From contig JANTQF010000143.1 in NCBI GenBank assembly GCA_032988165.1, forward strand, positions 20,986 through 84,985: a stretch of 64,000 bases of DNA. The letters are read 5' to 3'. The notes under the pieces were generated by a model that was given only the letters and a program-made list of their open reading frames with translations, was not told where the DNA came from and ran no database searches. The position numbers and the translations under genes were made by a program. Source of the stretch: Emmonsiellopsis sp. PD_33 (Eukaryota; Ascomycota; Eurotiomycetes; Onygenales; Ajellomycetaceae). This document shows, piece after piece, positions 10,748 through 22,950 of the stretch (positions within the stretch are counted from its first letter, which is position 1; each line of letters begins with the position of its first letter).

Positions 10748-13518
10748 TCAACCATTAACAACAGTCCTTCGCTGAACAACAAAAGCCCAGAGGAACGGGG
10801 GGAATATGCCACATACCTTCTTCGCCTCCTCCTCGGTCACCTCCGAAAACTCAGACAACTTCTTATCAATCAACCCCACCCTACTCTTCCGAATATACCA
10901 CCACATCTCCCTCCTATCCCCACCCAGCTGATCGCCCAATATCTTCCCCTTCAACCCGCGAATAAACTCATTATACAAACCAGGCTCCTCAAACGCCACC
11001 AGCTCCTCCTTCATCGTCCCCAGCCCTTCAATGGCCCGGTCGTAATTGGCATCGCCTAGGCTATGCCGGATCTGGTTCTCGATGATAATGGACATTTGCT
11101 TGACGGCGTCCTTGACTGCGTCGAGGTCCTGGGAGGTTACGAGGGCCTGTTTGAATTCTGGGATTGCGTTGTCGGCCGATATCTTGGCGCGTTTCTCGGT
11201 GTGTAGGAGTTCTTCGACGTCGAGGCCGGAGATGGGTTTGTCGGTTTCTCGCTCGCGTTTGCGGCCTTTGGGTTTGGGTGGGACTGTGTTGGTGTTGGGT
11301 GTTGGTTAGTTTAGGTGAGTTCTACTATGTATACTGGTTTTTTTTTTTCATGGGGAAATTACATACCCTTCTTGACGTCGGAGGCTTTGGCGAGTTTATC
11401 GAGTATGGATTTGCTTCGGGCTTGCAGCTCCTCTGGTTGGTGGGAGAGTTTTTGGAGGATCTTCGGGACAGGAGGGATTTCTCCATTTGAGTGGGTGGCG
11501 CGGTATCTGATGGCTTGGTCGATGCGGTGGAGGAGGGGGGAGTAACAATCTTCTAGGGCCATGGAATCTACGATTTCTCTGTGGAGGGGGATGGGGTTAG
11601 TGAACTTGGGAAATCCAAAGGAGTGTTTCCATCTGGTTCATACTCACCCGTTCTCATCGACCTCGGTGAGATCCATGCTATCGACATATTTCACCATATT
11701 GGCAAGGAGTTCATCGCTCGGAAGATTGCGATGTTCGGTAACCGTCTTTCCGGAGACGGTCACCACCTTGTCCAAAGGAGGGAAACGGTATGAGCGTACA
11801 TCTTCTGCGAACGGAAGTTGTACCTCGAGAAGACACTCGTAATCCGGCTCAATTGAAGGCGCGAGGAGAACGATCAAGGGGGATCTGCCATCTTTTGGAA
11901 CGAGCCTGCCTACGGCGTAGCACTCTAGCTCGAAGAGAGCGTGGATTATCGAAGAGAGTGCGAGGATTGCTTTGTTATTGATTTTTTGAGCGATGATCAC
12001 ATTGGAAGTCGACATATTCATGTAGCGCTCATACTAGTTGACTAAGTTAGTCAATATTGTACTTTAAGGGGGCACGGTCACATACATTATCGCTAGGGAT
12101 GAATCCAATAATCTCCAAAGCGGCAGTCGTTTCCAGTTTGGTGATATTTTCATCTGACTCCGTGATATGTACGGCCGTGCGTCCATATTCATATCCCTTA
12201 GCAAGTTCATCTCTTTCCACATCACGTTTCCCTCCAACCGCTTCTGGATCATCGACCTGGTACGTCCGGGCATTTCTCACGGCGGTAAGAGATGTAGGTG
12301 CAGCTCCTCCCCCACGGCTAAGCTCTCCAGCTCCTAAAGTAGCTGATGACTCTGCTATCTGGTCCTCCGGTAGAACAGACGAGGCAACAAACTGGCTTGC
12401 GGCTGGAGGTCGAGCGACATAGGTTCGAGAATATCTCTCTACTTGGATGGTCAAGGCAGAAGAATACTCCTCTGCATTCCCAAGTTTTAGGTCGCCCTTG
12501 AAACTTGGGACTGGTCGAACAGCCTTGACTCGGGGGATTTCCATCTCGGAAATTGCATATTCCAAGGTGCCAAAGACCCCATCACAGTCTTCAACGAGTT
12601 GTTTAAGGCGCACTTCATTTTTTGCCTGATAAATTGGTTAATATTACCTCCATTTGGTGTATATTGGATCAAGTCTTACCTTGAAAGAGTCCTTATCCTC
12701 TTCTTTATAACCATACTCAGGATCATCAAAGTCCAATCCGCTAGTTGAGGTTAGACGTGCTCAGGTAGCTACTAGTAAGGGGGAAATTAACCCACAGTAC
12801 GACAAGCTCAATACCCTCCTCTTTTATTTTGCCAACAATACCTTCAATGCCATCCGTGTCCATCGCAGTTGTTCCATTTGTAACGAGAACAATTTTTCTT
12901 TTGTACTTCAACTTTTTGCAATATTTGACAATCATATCGATTGCCAGGACAAGTGATGATATTGCTATGGCGGCGTCAGGGACGAAAATTATAATCAAAC
13001 ATAACTGCCGCGTTAGATCCGCACTTACCGTCTCCCTCATCCGTCTGGCTGGGTTTGATTAGCTCACTTAGCTGGCGTATCTCTCCCATGAGGATCCTGG
13101 ATACCCCTATCAGTACGAGCAGATAGACCAATGTCCAGGGCATTCACATACTGCGACAGGCCTTGAAATATGGATAAATGAGCATATGCTTCCTCTCCGT
13201 CCTCCTCCCATAACGGATTATCAGAATCTATAAAGTATTAGCGTCTGTAGGACATACCCCTAGGGGATCAGATCACTCACCATCTGTTTTGAGCCCAATG
13301 ACGCCAAGCGTGGCAGTTTTCCTTCCAGTGGCAACCTAGATGACCCGTATAAGCCGTGAGATGTAAACATAAGTGTAAGTTGCCCATACCGTCGTTGTGA
13401 TCTTGTCCCAAACATACTGCATCGCCCAGTCGAGGTCTGATATAGATCTACCATGGTGGCACTGTCCCATAGATCGCCCAACGTCCACGATATACACCGT
13501 AGCTTCTTTTTCCGCCAT
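10748..13518 (-). CDS. KU80: Ku80 subunit of the Ku DNA-end-binding complex
   Basis: Minus strand. Exons are 13518-13390, 13335-13281, 13227-13152, 13096-13029, 12964-12796, 12740-12680, 12625-12086, 12033-11648, 11578-11367 and 11283-10817, then a terminal 24 nt (10771-10748) if the last 45-nt intron is removed. Phases join throughout, giving 728 aa spliced or 743 aa with the intron retained. Ku80 pairs with Ku70 to bind double-strand breaks for non-homologous end joining and at telomeres. The N-terminus MAEKEATVYIVDVGRSMG and the KRKIVLVTNG strand mark the von Willebrand A-like domain. VPSFKGDLKLGN and VERYSRTYVA mark the central beta barrel, and a helical C-terminal domain follows. Similarity to Aspergillus Ku80 fixed the splice sites. 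It shares a 365-bp divergent promoter with the DUF4149-like gene. Confidence 0.95.
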
Positions 13519-13883
13519 CTTCTTCGGAGTCTGGTGGTGTCAGAAGAGCCAGATGAAAAGAATTGATCATAAACTCAGCTCCATGAAGCTGAAGCTGGGG
13601 GTTTTGTGTGATCTTCCTCGCCTCCTTGAGCTGTGGTTCAATTCCAGGCAGACGCGGAGAGGCGCGAGAGCACGTGATCTAATAGGCGGAGCGTGGATTT
13701 AGTGTTCAAACTCCGTGTTCCTAGAGAAACTCTCCCAAATTCCCCGTGCGCGTAAGGCCTCTGACATCAACACCAACCTTGGAACTTGCCGAGGAATCAA
13801 CTTCCTTTCAACTTTCCTACGGTTTACGAATAGCAGATAACCTCCAACCCATCGGAAGAAAAAGCACTATAATATCACTCACA
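13519..13883. promoter_or_regulatory. divergent promoter between KU80 and the TMEM205-like gene
   Basis: The 365-bp segment between two divergent ATGs must hold both promoters. It is moderately GC-rich with no obvious TATA box. The open frames that cross it look like chance frames. No specific binding site was recognised. Confidence 0.5.
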
Positions 13884-14603
13884 ATGGTTGAAGCATCTAC
13901 CCTGGCGCCATTCCATATCCTCAGGTTCGTCCCCCCTCGCTGTTCAGTGGGTTCTAGTGCTGACCTTTCTATTCCAGCTATGGCACGCTGCTTGGTGCTC
14001 AGGTCTACCAGGTCCGTTCTGAACCGGCTGATTACCGAATTCCAGGAATCGGTATTGATGTTTTTTAGACTTTTGTCGGCGGCATCATTGCGTACAAGTC
14101 CCTTCCCCGCCCACAGTTCTCCACCCTCCAAGCGTCGATATTCCCCGTCTACTTCTCCATGCAAACAGCTTTGCCAGTGATAATGGCCATAACATACCCC
14201 GGGGAACGAACGATAATAGGATCGCGCACATCAAGCATATCCGGATTGCTTGCTGAGAGCCAACCCTCCACCTTGCTTCCTATCGTTGCGATGTTCGTGA
14301 CGGGCTTGACAAATATGCTAGTGCTAAGACCATTGACTGCTAAGGCCATGCGCGAGAGAAGGCATCAAGGTTCGCTCCATTGTTCTTGGGTTGATTGCCC
14401 GGTATTTCGCGAACGTGTCATTGATGTTCCCTATAGAGACCATTGACGGAAAAAAGAGCTACGACCCCCCGCCGCATTCCAAGGAAATGGTCCGATTGAA
14501 CAAGGCCTTTGGCCGGATCCATGGTATTTCTTCGCTGGTCAATCTTGCAGGCCTTTTGGCTACTGTATATTACGGAGTTGTCCTGGCAGATCGCCTGCAG
14601 TAG
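13884..14603 (+). CDS. DUF4149/TMEM205-like small membrane protein
   Basis: Four exons, 13884-13924, 13978-14011, 14069-14369 and 14437-14603, encode 180 aa. Exon 2 is only 34 nt. Hydrophobic segments are predicted at the N-terminus (FHILSYGTLLGAQVY), after the join TFVGGIIAYKSLP, around YFSMQTALPVIMAI, at LLPIVAMFVTGLTNMLVL, and at the end SLVNLAGLLATVYYGVVLA. The phrase MVRLNKAFGRIHGISSLVNL is typical of the DUF4149 (TMEM205) family. Members sit in internal membranes; their biochemical role is not settled. The Pro/Gly-containing loop between the first two segments is also family-like. No signal for a particular organelle is clear. Confidence 0.82.
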
Positions 14604-15752
14604 AAAGGTCAACGGATATTTTGGGCAATGTCCAGTTTTGAACTGAGTTCGCAAATTTGGGTATCGCGGAACGTTCACTAATCGAATGAAAATCTCCATC
14701 TCCCTCTCTCCGCTTCTATTTGGATGGATTTAGCAATTTTTATGATTTCAACACGGATATCTATGCGAGCCTTCTACAACGCAGGCTAATTTGGGGATCT
14801 ATAAATATCTCACAATACCCTACTACCAAACTGCTAGCTAACTTTGAATACGTTTATGACAGGCAGAGCTTTGTGGTATTTAAAGCTCCTTTTATTCTTG
14901 TTATCTCCATATCCCCTCTCGGAATGTGGATACTACCTATTTCATTCTTGTGGAATCGCCCGTTGCATTGACATTGTTGGGAGAGACAAGGGCACATCCA
15001 TCTATTCTTATCCTATTTTTTTTGTGGGACTCCCCACAACGAATTTATACTTCAGCTCCCAAAGGTGGTCCTTGTTCTCTTTTTATCAAGTTCCTTCCGT
15101 ATAACTGTCGATTCCTAGAAAGCACCATTATTCTAGGTTGTTTGCTCTTTTTTGTTTGTGGTTTGTGTTCTTTACTTTCAAACAATAAAGGGAGTTGGTA
15201 TAGAATGATTGCACACACCACTATGTTTTACAACATTGTGGTTGGTGCTGGTGAATACTTCCTCAGGTTTATATTCAAATCCTGACCTTACCATTCACTG
15301 ATCACACATGTGAGGGGTTTCCCAGTTAATTCTACCTTGGGGGATTTCATTTAAGATTTCTGAGGTTCTTTGCTAGAGAGTGTTGTTTCCCCTCACACCG
15401 TTTTTCAAAGTGTTACCTTTGACCCTTGTTTGCCCAAATCTCTTTATCCCCCCTCTAACCTATTCTCTTTGTTGATACTCAACGGCCTCACTTGGAAACG
15501 TACGACAGCTTCAAAACCGCAAGATTTTCTTCAAGAGCACTTATGTTAGTTCTCACTTCATATAATCCACTGCTCAGTATCAACCTACCTTGATTTGCGG
15601 AAACTGTACATTTGCAGTCAGATCTCCGGCGCTTGGCGAAAAAACGAATACGATCCCTCGATTCCCGTACTGAACGAAACTCCTGGAACTATCGAGCCTA
15701 TTTCCTCCCACTGCTGGCTATTCTGCCTCTGCATATCAATCCTTCGGCCATC
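14604..15752. other. 1.15-kb non-coding region upstream of the orphan coiled-coil gene
   Basis: T- and C-rich DNA with only short, low-complexity open frames. Pyrimidine tracts between 15000 and 15500 look like a fungal promoter and leader. I see nothing gene-like, and no repeat longer than a few bases. Confidence 0.45.
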
Positions 15753-17816
15753 ATGGACATCTGTGAACTAATCATCTTCACGATCTCTATGGCTCTCTTG
15801 GGGGTTATCCAAAAAATCCCGTTTACAGATATCTATCACAGAACTCAGTTCCCCAAGACCTTGCGTGGTGATTTTCACTTTGGGCATGATTCTAACGGGT
15901 CTGGTGAGATATCAAACACGATTCTTCTACAAAAACCAACAGCAACAATTCCGCCCATCGAGCCCGCCCAGCCCATACCAGCAGCATATATCACGGTGAA
16001 TTCCTCAGCAGTTTCAGCACCAACCTGCTCCCCAAGACCAATTCCTCTTGCATCGGGAATATTGCGTCCGACGCCCACTGAAAGCACAGCAAATATGCAT
16101 GACTTAGTTGGAGTTCAAGGCGCAATGAGTATCCCATTTTCAACGCCAATGGAAGGTCCAGACTGGTTCTCACGCCTTTTCGAATCGCTTACAGCATCCT
16201 TGTTGGATACCAACGGACTGTTTATTACATCCTTCGTCTTGACTGTTTCCGTCGGCATCCTCTTGGTGGTCCTAGGGGCGGGATGCTGTTTTATTTTCTT
16301 TGCATATACTGTCGTCAAATGCACGCTATTAAATATTGCCCGCAGAGCAGAGGCGGCCTCTGCAGATCTAGATAAGGTCGAGGCCGAGATTACGCGCCAG
16401 TGGTCTCTTCTCCACCAAAAGCTAGATGCGCTGCATTCGACCATGACGAAAGGGGTAGACAAGAGCCAGGAAATGATCGAATCGAAAGAGAAGGTCCTTT
16501 TTGAACGAGTCGAGGCTATCGAAGCCCGGTTTGCTAAGGCATCGAAACAAGTGCACGAGCAATGTATTCGCTTGAATAGGGCCGTGCGCACCATGAACAG
16601 CGAGTACGAGCCCTGGCCCACCAGGGATGAGCTGCTCAGCGACTACATTAAGGATTTCAGGGATTCGCTCTCAACTGCGAAGGATGATCTTCATGAAGAG
16701 ATGTATAGGGTGAAAAACCTTGTTCCAGCGTTCAGGTCTGAATTCCACCGCGCCATTTCAAAGGCAAATTCAACCTTTCTAGGCAGCCTGCCTATGACAT
16801 TCCTGGAAGAGAAATCCCTTCTTGAGTCACATCTGCGATCGATACGTGAGACCATGAATGATCTGCCGTACCTGACAGATCTCCAGACCGAAGCCTCGAG
16901 TGCTAGGGTTGAAATGGAGCTTATCCGTGATCAGATGTGGAGTACGGTGGACGAGAGTCGCAAAATGTTGCGGGAGATGCCAAATATACAGCAAGAGATT
17001 GAAGAAATGCAGGTAAGAATTTATTGAACGGGGGGCCGATTTCGTTTTTTCCGTTAAATTTGTATTTTTACTGATGTATCATCTTCTCAGACAAAGCTCG
17101 CCTACTTGGAAGATGAGCTTTCACTTTCTAGGCTAGCCTTGAAGGCGGTCGACCAAGCCGAGGAGCCTGACACCCTCTTGACATTGCCAGCGCCTTCGAC
17201 AGCAGAGTTGCCTGCCGACCTTGTCAATGACTTACTTGGAGAAGCTGCTAGTGATGACGAATACAACGACCGGGAGAAGGCGAATGAGAGTAAAGAGACC
17301 GAAGAAGAAGATGCTCGCGCACATATTGGTCCACCATCTACTTCATCCGAGGATTCATGCGAAGTCCCTGCTTGGCTGTTGAGAGAACCCGACGACGGCG
17401 AGCCGGATATGGATGGCTTGTTCAATGCCTATTGGGGGGATGAAGACCGGGAGGCGGCTAGGCCCATGCTGGGACCAGCAGCACCGGCAGCACCAACAAC
17501 ATCAGCAACATCGGCAACATCAGCAGCGTCGCATGTGCCGCAAGGCCCCAGCTTGTCAGAAAGAAATAGGCTCTGGTCCTCGTCCGACGAGAGCGATTCG
17601 GAGGATGAAATGGGAAATAAAAAGGAGAAGAAAACGACTGCCACACCCACAAGATATCCGGGGGGTATACCGGCTCGTCCAGCTTTTTCGGAACCTACAA
17701 AGGGACGTGCACATCCCAATAGGAGAACTAGAGAGAGCCGGCGGACGAATATGGCTCGAGGTGTGATACTTGATCGCCCTGCTCCCGTTGAACCCCCTGG
17801 ACCTCCTTCTCCTTGA
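15753..17816 (+). CDS. orphan membrane-anchored coiled-coil protein
   Basis: Two exons, 15753-17012 and 17091-17816, encode 661 aa. I do not recognise the family. Residues 4-22 are hydrophobic and could be a signal anchor. Residues 23-150 are Ser/Thr/Pro-rich. A strong transmembrane helix lies near residues 160-186 (FVLTVSVGILLVVLGAGCC). After it come about 250 residues of charged heptad-like helix (roughly 195-440), with phrases such as EKVLFERVEAIEARFAKASK. The C-terminal 220 residues are acidic and then basic and Pro-rich, without predicted fold. The layout suggests a tethering or scaffold protein of an internal membrane or cell cortex, but this is inference. The frame is open further upstream (to 15612) only from non-ATG codons, so the ATG at 15753 was chosen. 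It converges on the ankyrin gene. Confidence 0.7.
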
Positions 17817-18273
17817 AGTGAAGGATGATTTTGTATTTCTTGTTTTGACGATGGAGTTTGTTAAATCTTGTACACTTGTTCCCATAGCACTAAATTCTTG
17901 GGGTGCTACTCTTATAGTTACAACTTACTCCACGCTGGGCGTTGGTGCTATTTTCTATTTTAGAGGTTTTCTGCCTGTCTGCTGTTTCGAAATTCCAAAC
18001 TATATTCACCCCTTTATATAAGGAAACTTACTTTATAGGTTTTATTTACAATCTTTTGTCCATGACAAATCAGAAACGTGCCTCGTCGGAAAAGTATATA
18101 TACCTTTACAGCCATCCATGTCCCCGATAGTAACAATACTAACAATGGATTACATAGCAAACATTCCACGCGGATATGTTGTCCCAGTCTCAAAATAAAG
18201 GTCCCCATTCAACAAACAGGCGTCATATTCAATCCATATTCTTAGCGCAAGATACAAGATTCTCACAAATACC
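17817..18273. other. convergent 3' intergenic region
   Basis: A 457-bp AT-rich spacer between the stop codons of two convergent genes. No coding potential and no repeat of note. Confidence 0.5.
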
Positions 18274-19980
18274 TCATGGTCGCAACTGGGCAATCACGCC
18301 TTCATTAAGCCTCAACGACGCTATATCAGCTGCGGTACGGCCGTCTTTATTCTTCAAGCTGGTATCAGCCTTATAATCCAGAAGCAGCAACAGAACATCA
18401 TCATATCCTTCAGCTGCTGCCAAATGAAGTGGAGTGTTCCCATCTCGACACTGCCCATTCACGTCAGATCCAGCGGCAAGCAAGTGTCGCGTAACATCCT
18501 TTTCCCCTCTCGCCGCCGATTGATGCAAAGCACTACGGCCAAGGCTCGTCAAAGCATGAACGTTGACGCCATGGCTAATCAGGATCTTTACTACAATAAG
18601 AAGCCCCTTCCAGCTGGCCACGATCAATGGTGTCCAAGAATCTCCACCTCCTGGCCCGTCCGCAGGGATCTCGGGATCAGCGCCCATTTTCAGCAGCAGC
18701 CGCACAGCAGTGCACATTGAACATTGAGCTGCCGCCCACAGCGGAGTTTCTCCAGACTCGCATCGCTGGTTAATGTCGAGACCAAGCTCGAGAAGCCTTC
18801 TCACGGCATCGGTACGATTCTCCGAAGCTGCACAATGTAGAGCCGTCCAGCCAGAATTAAGTCTCGCGTATATATCCGCGCCGCGTTCTATGATGAGGTC
18901 GAGGATCTCTTCCCTGCCGTATTTTGCCGCAAGGTGTACTAGGGCGTAACCCTTTTCGTATCGCGCATTTACCTCTGCGCCCTGTTCTATCAGGTATTTT
19001 ACGAGCTCTGTACGCCTTTCCCTGACAGCACAACATAGAGGTGTGTTACCGCAATTTTCCCGTGCGTCAATATTAGCACCACTAGCAAGGAGGAGTTTGG
19101 CCTTATCAACATGGCCGCGAAGCGCTATGTAGTGAATTGGCAGCCTCCCAGTATACGTGTCCTGTGCTTCAACATTTGCCCCATGCTCAATGAGGCATTG
19201 CATAGCATCCCTAGATCCCACCCTACAAGCCAAAAGTAAGGGGGTTCGTCCATCTATCTCCCTCGCCTCTATATCTGCTCCATGCCTAAGAAGCAAGCGC
19301 ATCGCTTCCACATCACCCTTACCCGTAGCCAAGTGCAATGCTGTCACCCCACTCGGGATTCTAACATTAACATTAGCGCCATGTTTGAGCGCCCAACTGA
19401 TGCCATCAATCTGGCCCACTTTGTTGGCCAATATGTGTAACGCAGACCACACCCCCTGTATAGGAGCGTCGATATCAACCCCGCGGTCGAGTAACACTTG
19501 GACTGCTGTCATGTTTCCCGCCTTCGCCGCCGCATGCAGGGCTGCTTTCATTTCTTCCGCATGATCTTTGATGTTGATCCCACGTTCGAGCATCATCGCT
19601 TCAGCTAGCGCGGAGTTGCCCGCACCCAATGCTTTTTCGAGAGCAGTCGAGTCATCTTCGTCTAGTTCAAGAGGGTCCGCACCGGCCTCGAGGAGATGAA
19701 GGGCTAGGGCATGCCAGCCTCGAAGCGTTGCTTCGTGCAGCCATTGACACCCCCCTTCTCTACCGAGCTTGTTGAGATACTTGTAAAGCTGTGGTGAAAC
19801 CGCGGAGTGGAAAGCTTTGTTTGCAAGGCTGAGATGGTACATCTCATATGGTGATAGGATCTTGGGTGGTCATCAGAATCATTTGAGCTTTATACAAGTT
19901 TCGCTGGTGAAGGATTTACTCACCTTTTCCACGACATGATAGAGGATATCCTCGTTACCGAACAAGCCGTAAACGCTCAT
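18274..19980 (-). CDS. ankyrin-repeat protein with F-box-like N-terminus
   Basis: Minus strand, exons 19980-19924 and 19860-18274, encoding 547 aa; the intron is 19923-19861. The first 45 residues (ILYHVVEKILSPYEMYHLSLANKAFHSAV) resemble the short helical F-box-like start common in fungal ankyrin proteins. About 13 tandem ankyrin repeats follow, each near 33 residues, with phrases such as SGVTALHLATGKGDVEAMRLLL and DGNTPLHLAAAEGYDDV. The last repeat runs to the stop with little tail. Such proteins bind partners through the repeat stack; an F-box would link it to SCF ubiquitin ligases, but the F-box match is weak. The target is unknown. Splicing supplies the start Met and removes an in-frame break. 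One repeat carries an insert (IPADGPGGG). Confidence 0.85.
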
Positions 19981-20626
19981 GGTCGGGAAGAATGCTCAGG
20001 TCTGCAGATTCGACGGAACAATGGGCTCGAAAAGCAAACCATTTGATTAAATCATAAGAGTGGGCAGGTCACCTCGTATAAATATTAATGAGCAAGGCTC
20101 ACGTTCCCCGCTTTTTGTTGCTGGCCAAGCAGCCTCTCATTCGTAGTACTGTACATTTCCTTCACATCGTTACTAACTAGTAGTAGTTCCGCCTCAACTT
20201 GACCGATCGCTGCCTGGAGCTGATGATTCGGATCACTTGACGGCCAATTTGGTCAATGGTTCAACCCAGGCAAACATAAACTGAGCTCCTTCATTATAGT
20301 TGTTAGGCATGAAGCACTAAAAACTAGGTAAAATATATTGAACCATACGTCGACGTTGTTCGCCGCAGAAAATTATCAACCCCTGTTCTTGCAGTAAAAA
20401 GCATCCAGCCATTATTTGTATAAGTTACTAAAAACCTAAAGATACCACCATATTACCCCATCCCATTATACACAATATATCATACACTAGACAGACATCT
20501 CATACCTTTAAAAGAGAACCTATAAAGGAAAAGTGGGAAATATTATCCAACCAAAGACGTGAGGTAGGATACACATGACACACAAGCACACCCAGTCCCT
20601 CAGACCCCAGAGCAAAAAAGACTAGT
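19981..20626. other. intergenic: ankyrin-gene promoter and MFS-gene 3' flank
   Basis: A 646-bp AT-rich segment. Both flanking genes are on the minus strand, so the right end (near 20626) is beside the MFS stop codon and the left end holds the ankyrin-gene promoter. I see no conserved motif that I can name. Confidence 0.4.
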
Positions 20627-22950
20627 TTATTCGTTGATTTTCTCATGTCCATAGAGTTTGGGCAATGGCGCCAGCTTCTGCCGGAGGACCCAGACACGGA
20701 AATGCCAAACGGCGTTTCTGAGCTGATATGTGGCGTGTTTCCTTGTCGGGACTGAGAATACTTGGTCGAGCTCTTCGAGGGTTAACTCTGTTATAGAGAG
20801 AGTAGTGTGGGTATGTTAGCCATCGTATCACTTGCCATTGGTGGGTGTGAATATACGTGGGATGAAGAGGAAATACGGGATGGAACAACATCCATATACA
20901 AAAACAACTGACCTTTTGTTTCAGGCACAAATAGGAGAACCAGGACCCATCCGAGGAGACACCAGCCCCCGTACCAGGCAAATGCCCCCTGTGGCTTGAA
21001 TGCTGTCACAAGATGGGGCCAGGTAAAGGAGATTATGAAATTGAAGCACCATGTAACCGCCGTTGCCCAACTCATCCCTACCTCTCTGACGTGCATCGGA
21101 AAACATTCTGCGCTATACGTGAATGGAACAGGGCCCTCTCCGGGAGAATAAAATACCTCGAACAGGTACATTCCTGTCGTCACCATGCCAAGTCTTGTTT
21201 TGCTCGTTGCATTATCTGGCTCGATCCAAAATGAAAACCCGGACCACAGCAACCAGACACACAGCCACGGCAAGGTAAACAATAGGAGATTACGTCGGCC
21301 CCACGTATCAATTGTGAAAAAGGCCGGTAGCGCAAAGACCCAGTTGAGAATCCCGGTGCCCATTGAGGCGAGCAGGGCAGAGGACATGCTGAAGCCCGAG
21401 TCAACAAAGATAGTTGTCGAGTAGTAAGCAATGATATTCACGCCACAATACTGCTGCAGGAGCATGAGGATTCCCGACGCAGCGGTAGCACGCGCATTAC
21501 GGGCAATAGTAAAGAGCTCCCAGACCATCGAAAAGAAGTTCTTGCCTTTGTTGACCTTCCTCTCTAGCTGGACACCGACATAGGCGTAGTAGAGATCTCG
21601 GGCGGCTTGAAGTTCCGTCGGACGTAGGGTCCGGAAGGAGTCAAATGCCTTGCCTATTTTGTTATGTTGTATCAACCAACGAGGCGATTCCACCGCCCAG
21701 GGTATTTGGATGCATACAACTAAGGGCAATACGACTGTGGAACCGAGCATTAGGCGCCACGCGAGATCAGGCTCCAAACCTCCGAAGGCAACGCCCATGA
21801 TGTTGCCTAGCATGATACCGAAGGCAGTCCACCTGTTTTCCTATTAGCTTCTAGCAAGAAGGGTATGGTCCTACTAGGAAACGGGATGCGTTTTTCAATG
21901 GATGGGAACCGTTCAAACTTACATCTGCCACATCATGACCAAGGCACCGCGAATAGGGGCCGGAGCACATTCTGCAGTGTACACTGGTACAGTTGAGGAT
22001 TTGGAACCAATCCCGAGGCCCAGGACAAACCGAGCCACGAACAGGTTCACCCAGGAGTTGGCAACCCCCTCCCAGACCGACGCAACCGCAGCGATCACGC
22101 AAGATATAAAGATTGTACCCCGTCGAGCAAAGTAGTAGTTCAGCGGTTCTGTCAACCAGCAGCCAAGGACAGCACAGGCCAAGTAGGGAGCGCCAACCAC
22201 GAGGCCCGTTATATTGTCCGCCATTGCCTGGGTAAACCTTCCCCCTTCTTCGTGGGATTTGATCCCGAATCTCTATATTTCATTGTCAGTGTCGCTTCGC
22301 AACTCACTAGCGTATTGGTAAAATAGTAAGATGTTGAATGGAAGACCTTGCTCACTACGAGTCAAGAGATGCTAAGGTCGTCTTCAAGTCGATTCCCATC
22401 ACATGATACACAGGCCCTAATTACTCTGCAGTCATCCTTCACAATAAAGAATGATACGTACATCTAGGTATAATTTCTGGGCACCGTTATTCGCGGTCTC
22501 GTCCATGCCTTGAACAGCCGCGGCGACACTTGCCATTGCTATTGCCACGAAGTTAGCATACGTCAATCAGGAGGTGTAAGTATTCTTACCTGTGAGATAG
22601 TACAAGGCCCAAGGCTGCGACCACTTATGAGTCGTCTCTCTTCTCAGCGCCTCTTTCTCATCCTCATTCAACTCTGGTAGCTCAAATGCGTCCTGCGGGC
22701 TCTGGGCTACAAGTGCCCCCTTTCTAAATGCATCGATATGATCTTTCAAGTCGTACTCGTGGCAGAACCGCTCGACATCCGCCATGAGCACATCACGAGA
22801 GACACCAGCCAACGGATTTTCGAATACAGCGTTGAACTTGGCATCTCCGTTAGTTTCAACGTCATATATAGCATGCTCGTCTTCGACTTTCTCCTGCTGC
22901 TCGGCCTGAGGGATGGTATCGTTGTCCTTGTCGTCGTTGTTTTCGGCCAT
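20627..22950 (-). CDS. MFS sugar transporter (SP family)
   Basis: Minus strand, exons 22950-22590, 22538-22462, 22272-21923, 21832-20913 and 20787-20627, encoding 622 aa. A long cytosolic N-terminus (about 120 residues, acidic) precedes twelve predicted helices. SP-family marks are visible: ARFVLGLGIGSKSSTVPVYTAECAP in the first half, VESPRWL at the central loop, QQYCGVNIIAYYS in helix 7, and VPETKELTLEELDQVFSVPT after helix 12, which is restored by the last splice. The protein should be a plasma-membrane proton-coupled sugar carrier; the sugar cannot be told from sequence. The N-terminal phrase HKWSQPWALYYLTA is typical of a fungal subgroup with this long tail. Upstream DNA has loose matches to the CreA core SYGGRG (for example near 23397), which are too short to count as evidence. 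Confidence 0.93.

Noticed and set aside
13746..14180. A 144-codon + frame overlapping the start of the DUF4149-like gene
   Set aside because: It runs through the introns of the four-exon gene in another frame, lacks an ATG near its start, and its peptide resembles nothing; the spliced model explains the region.
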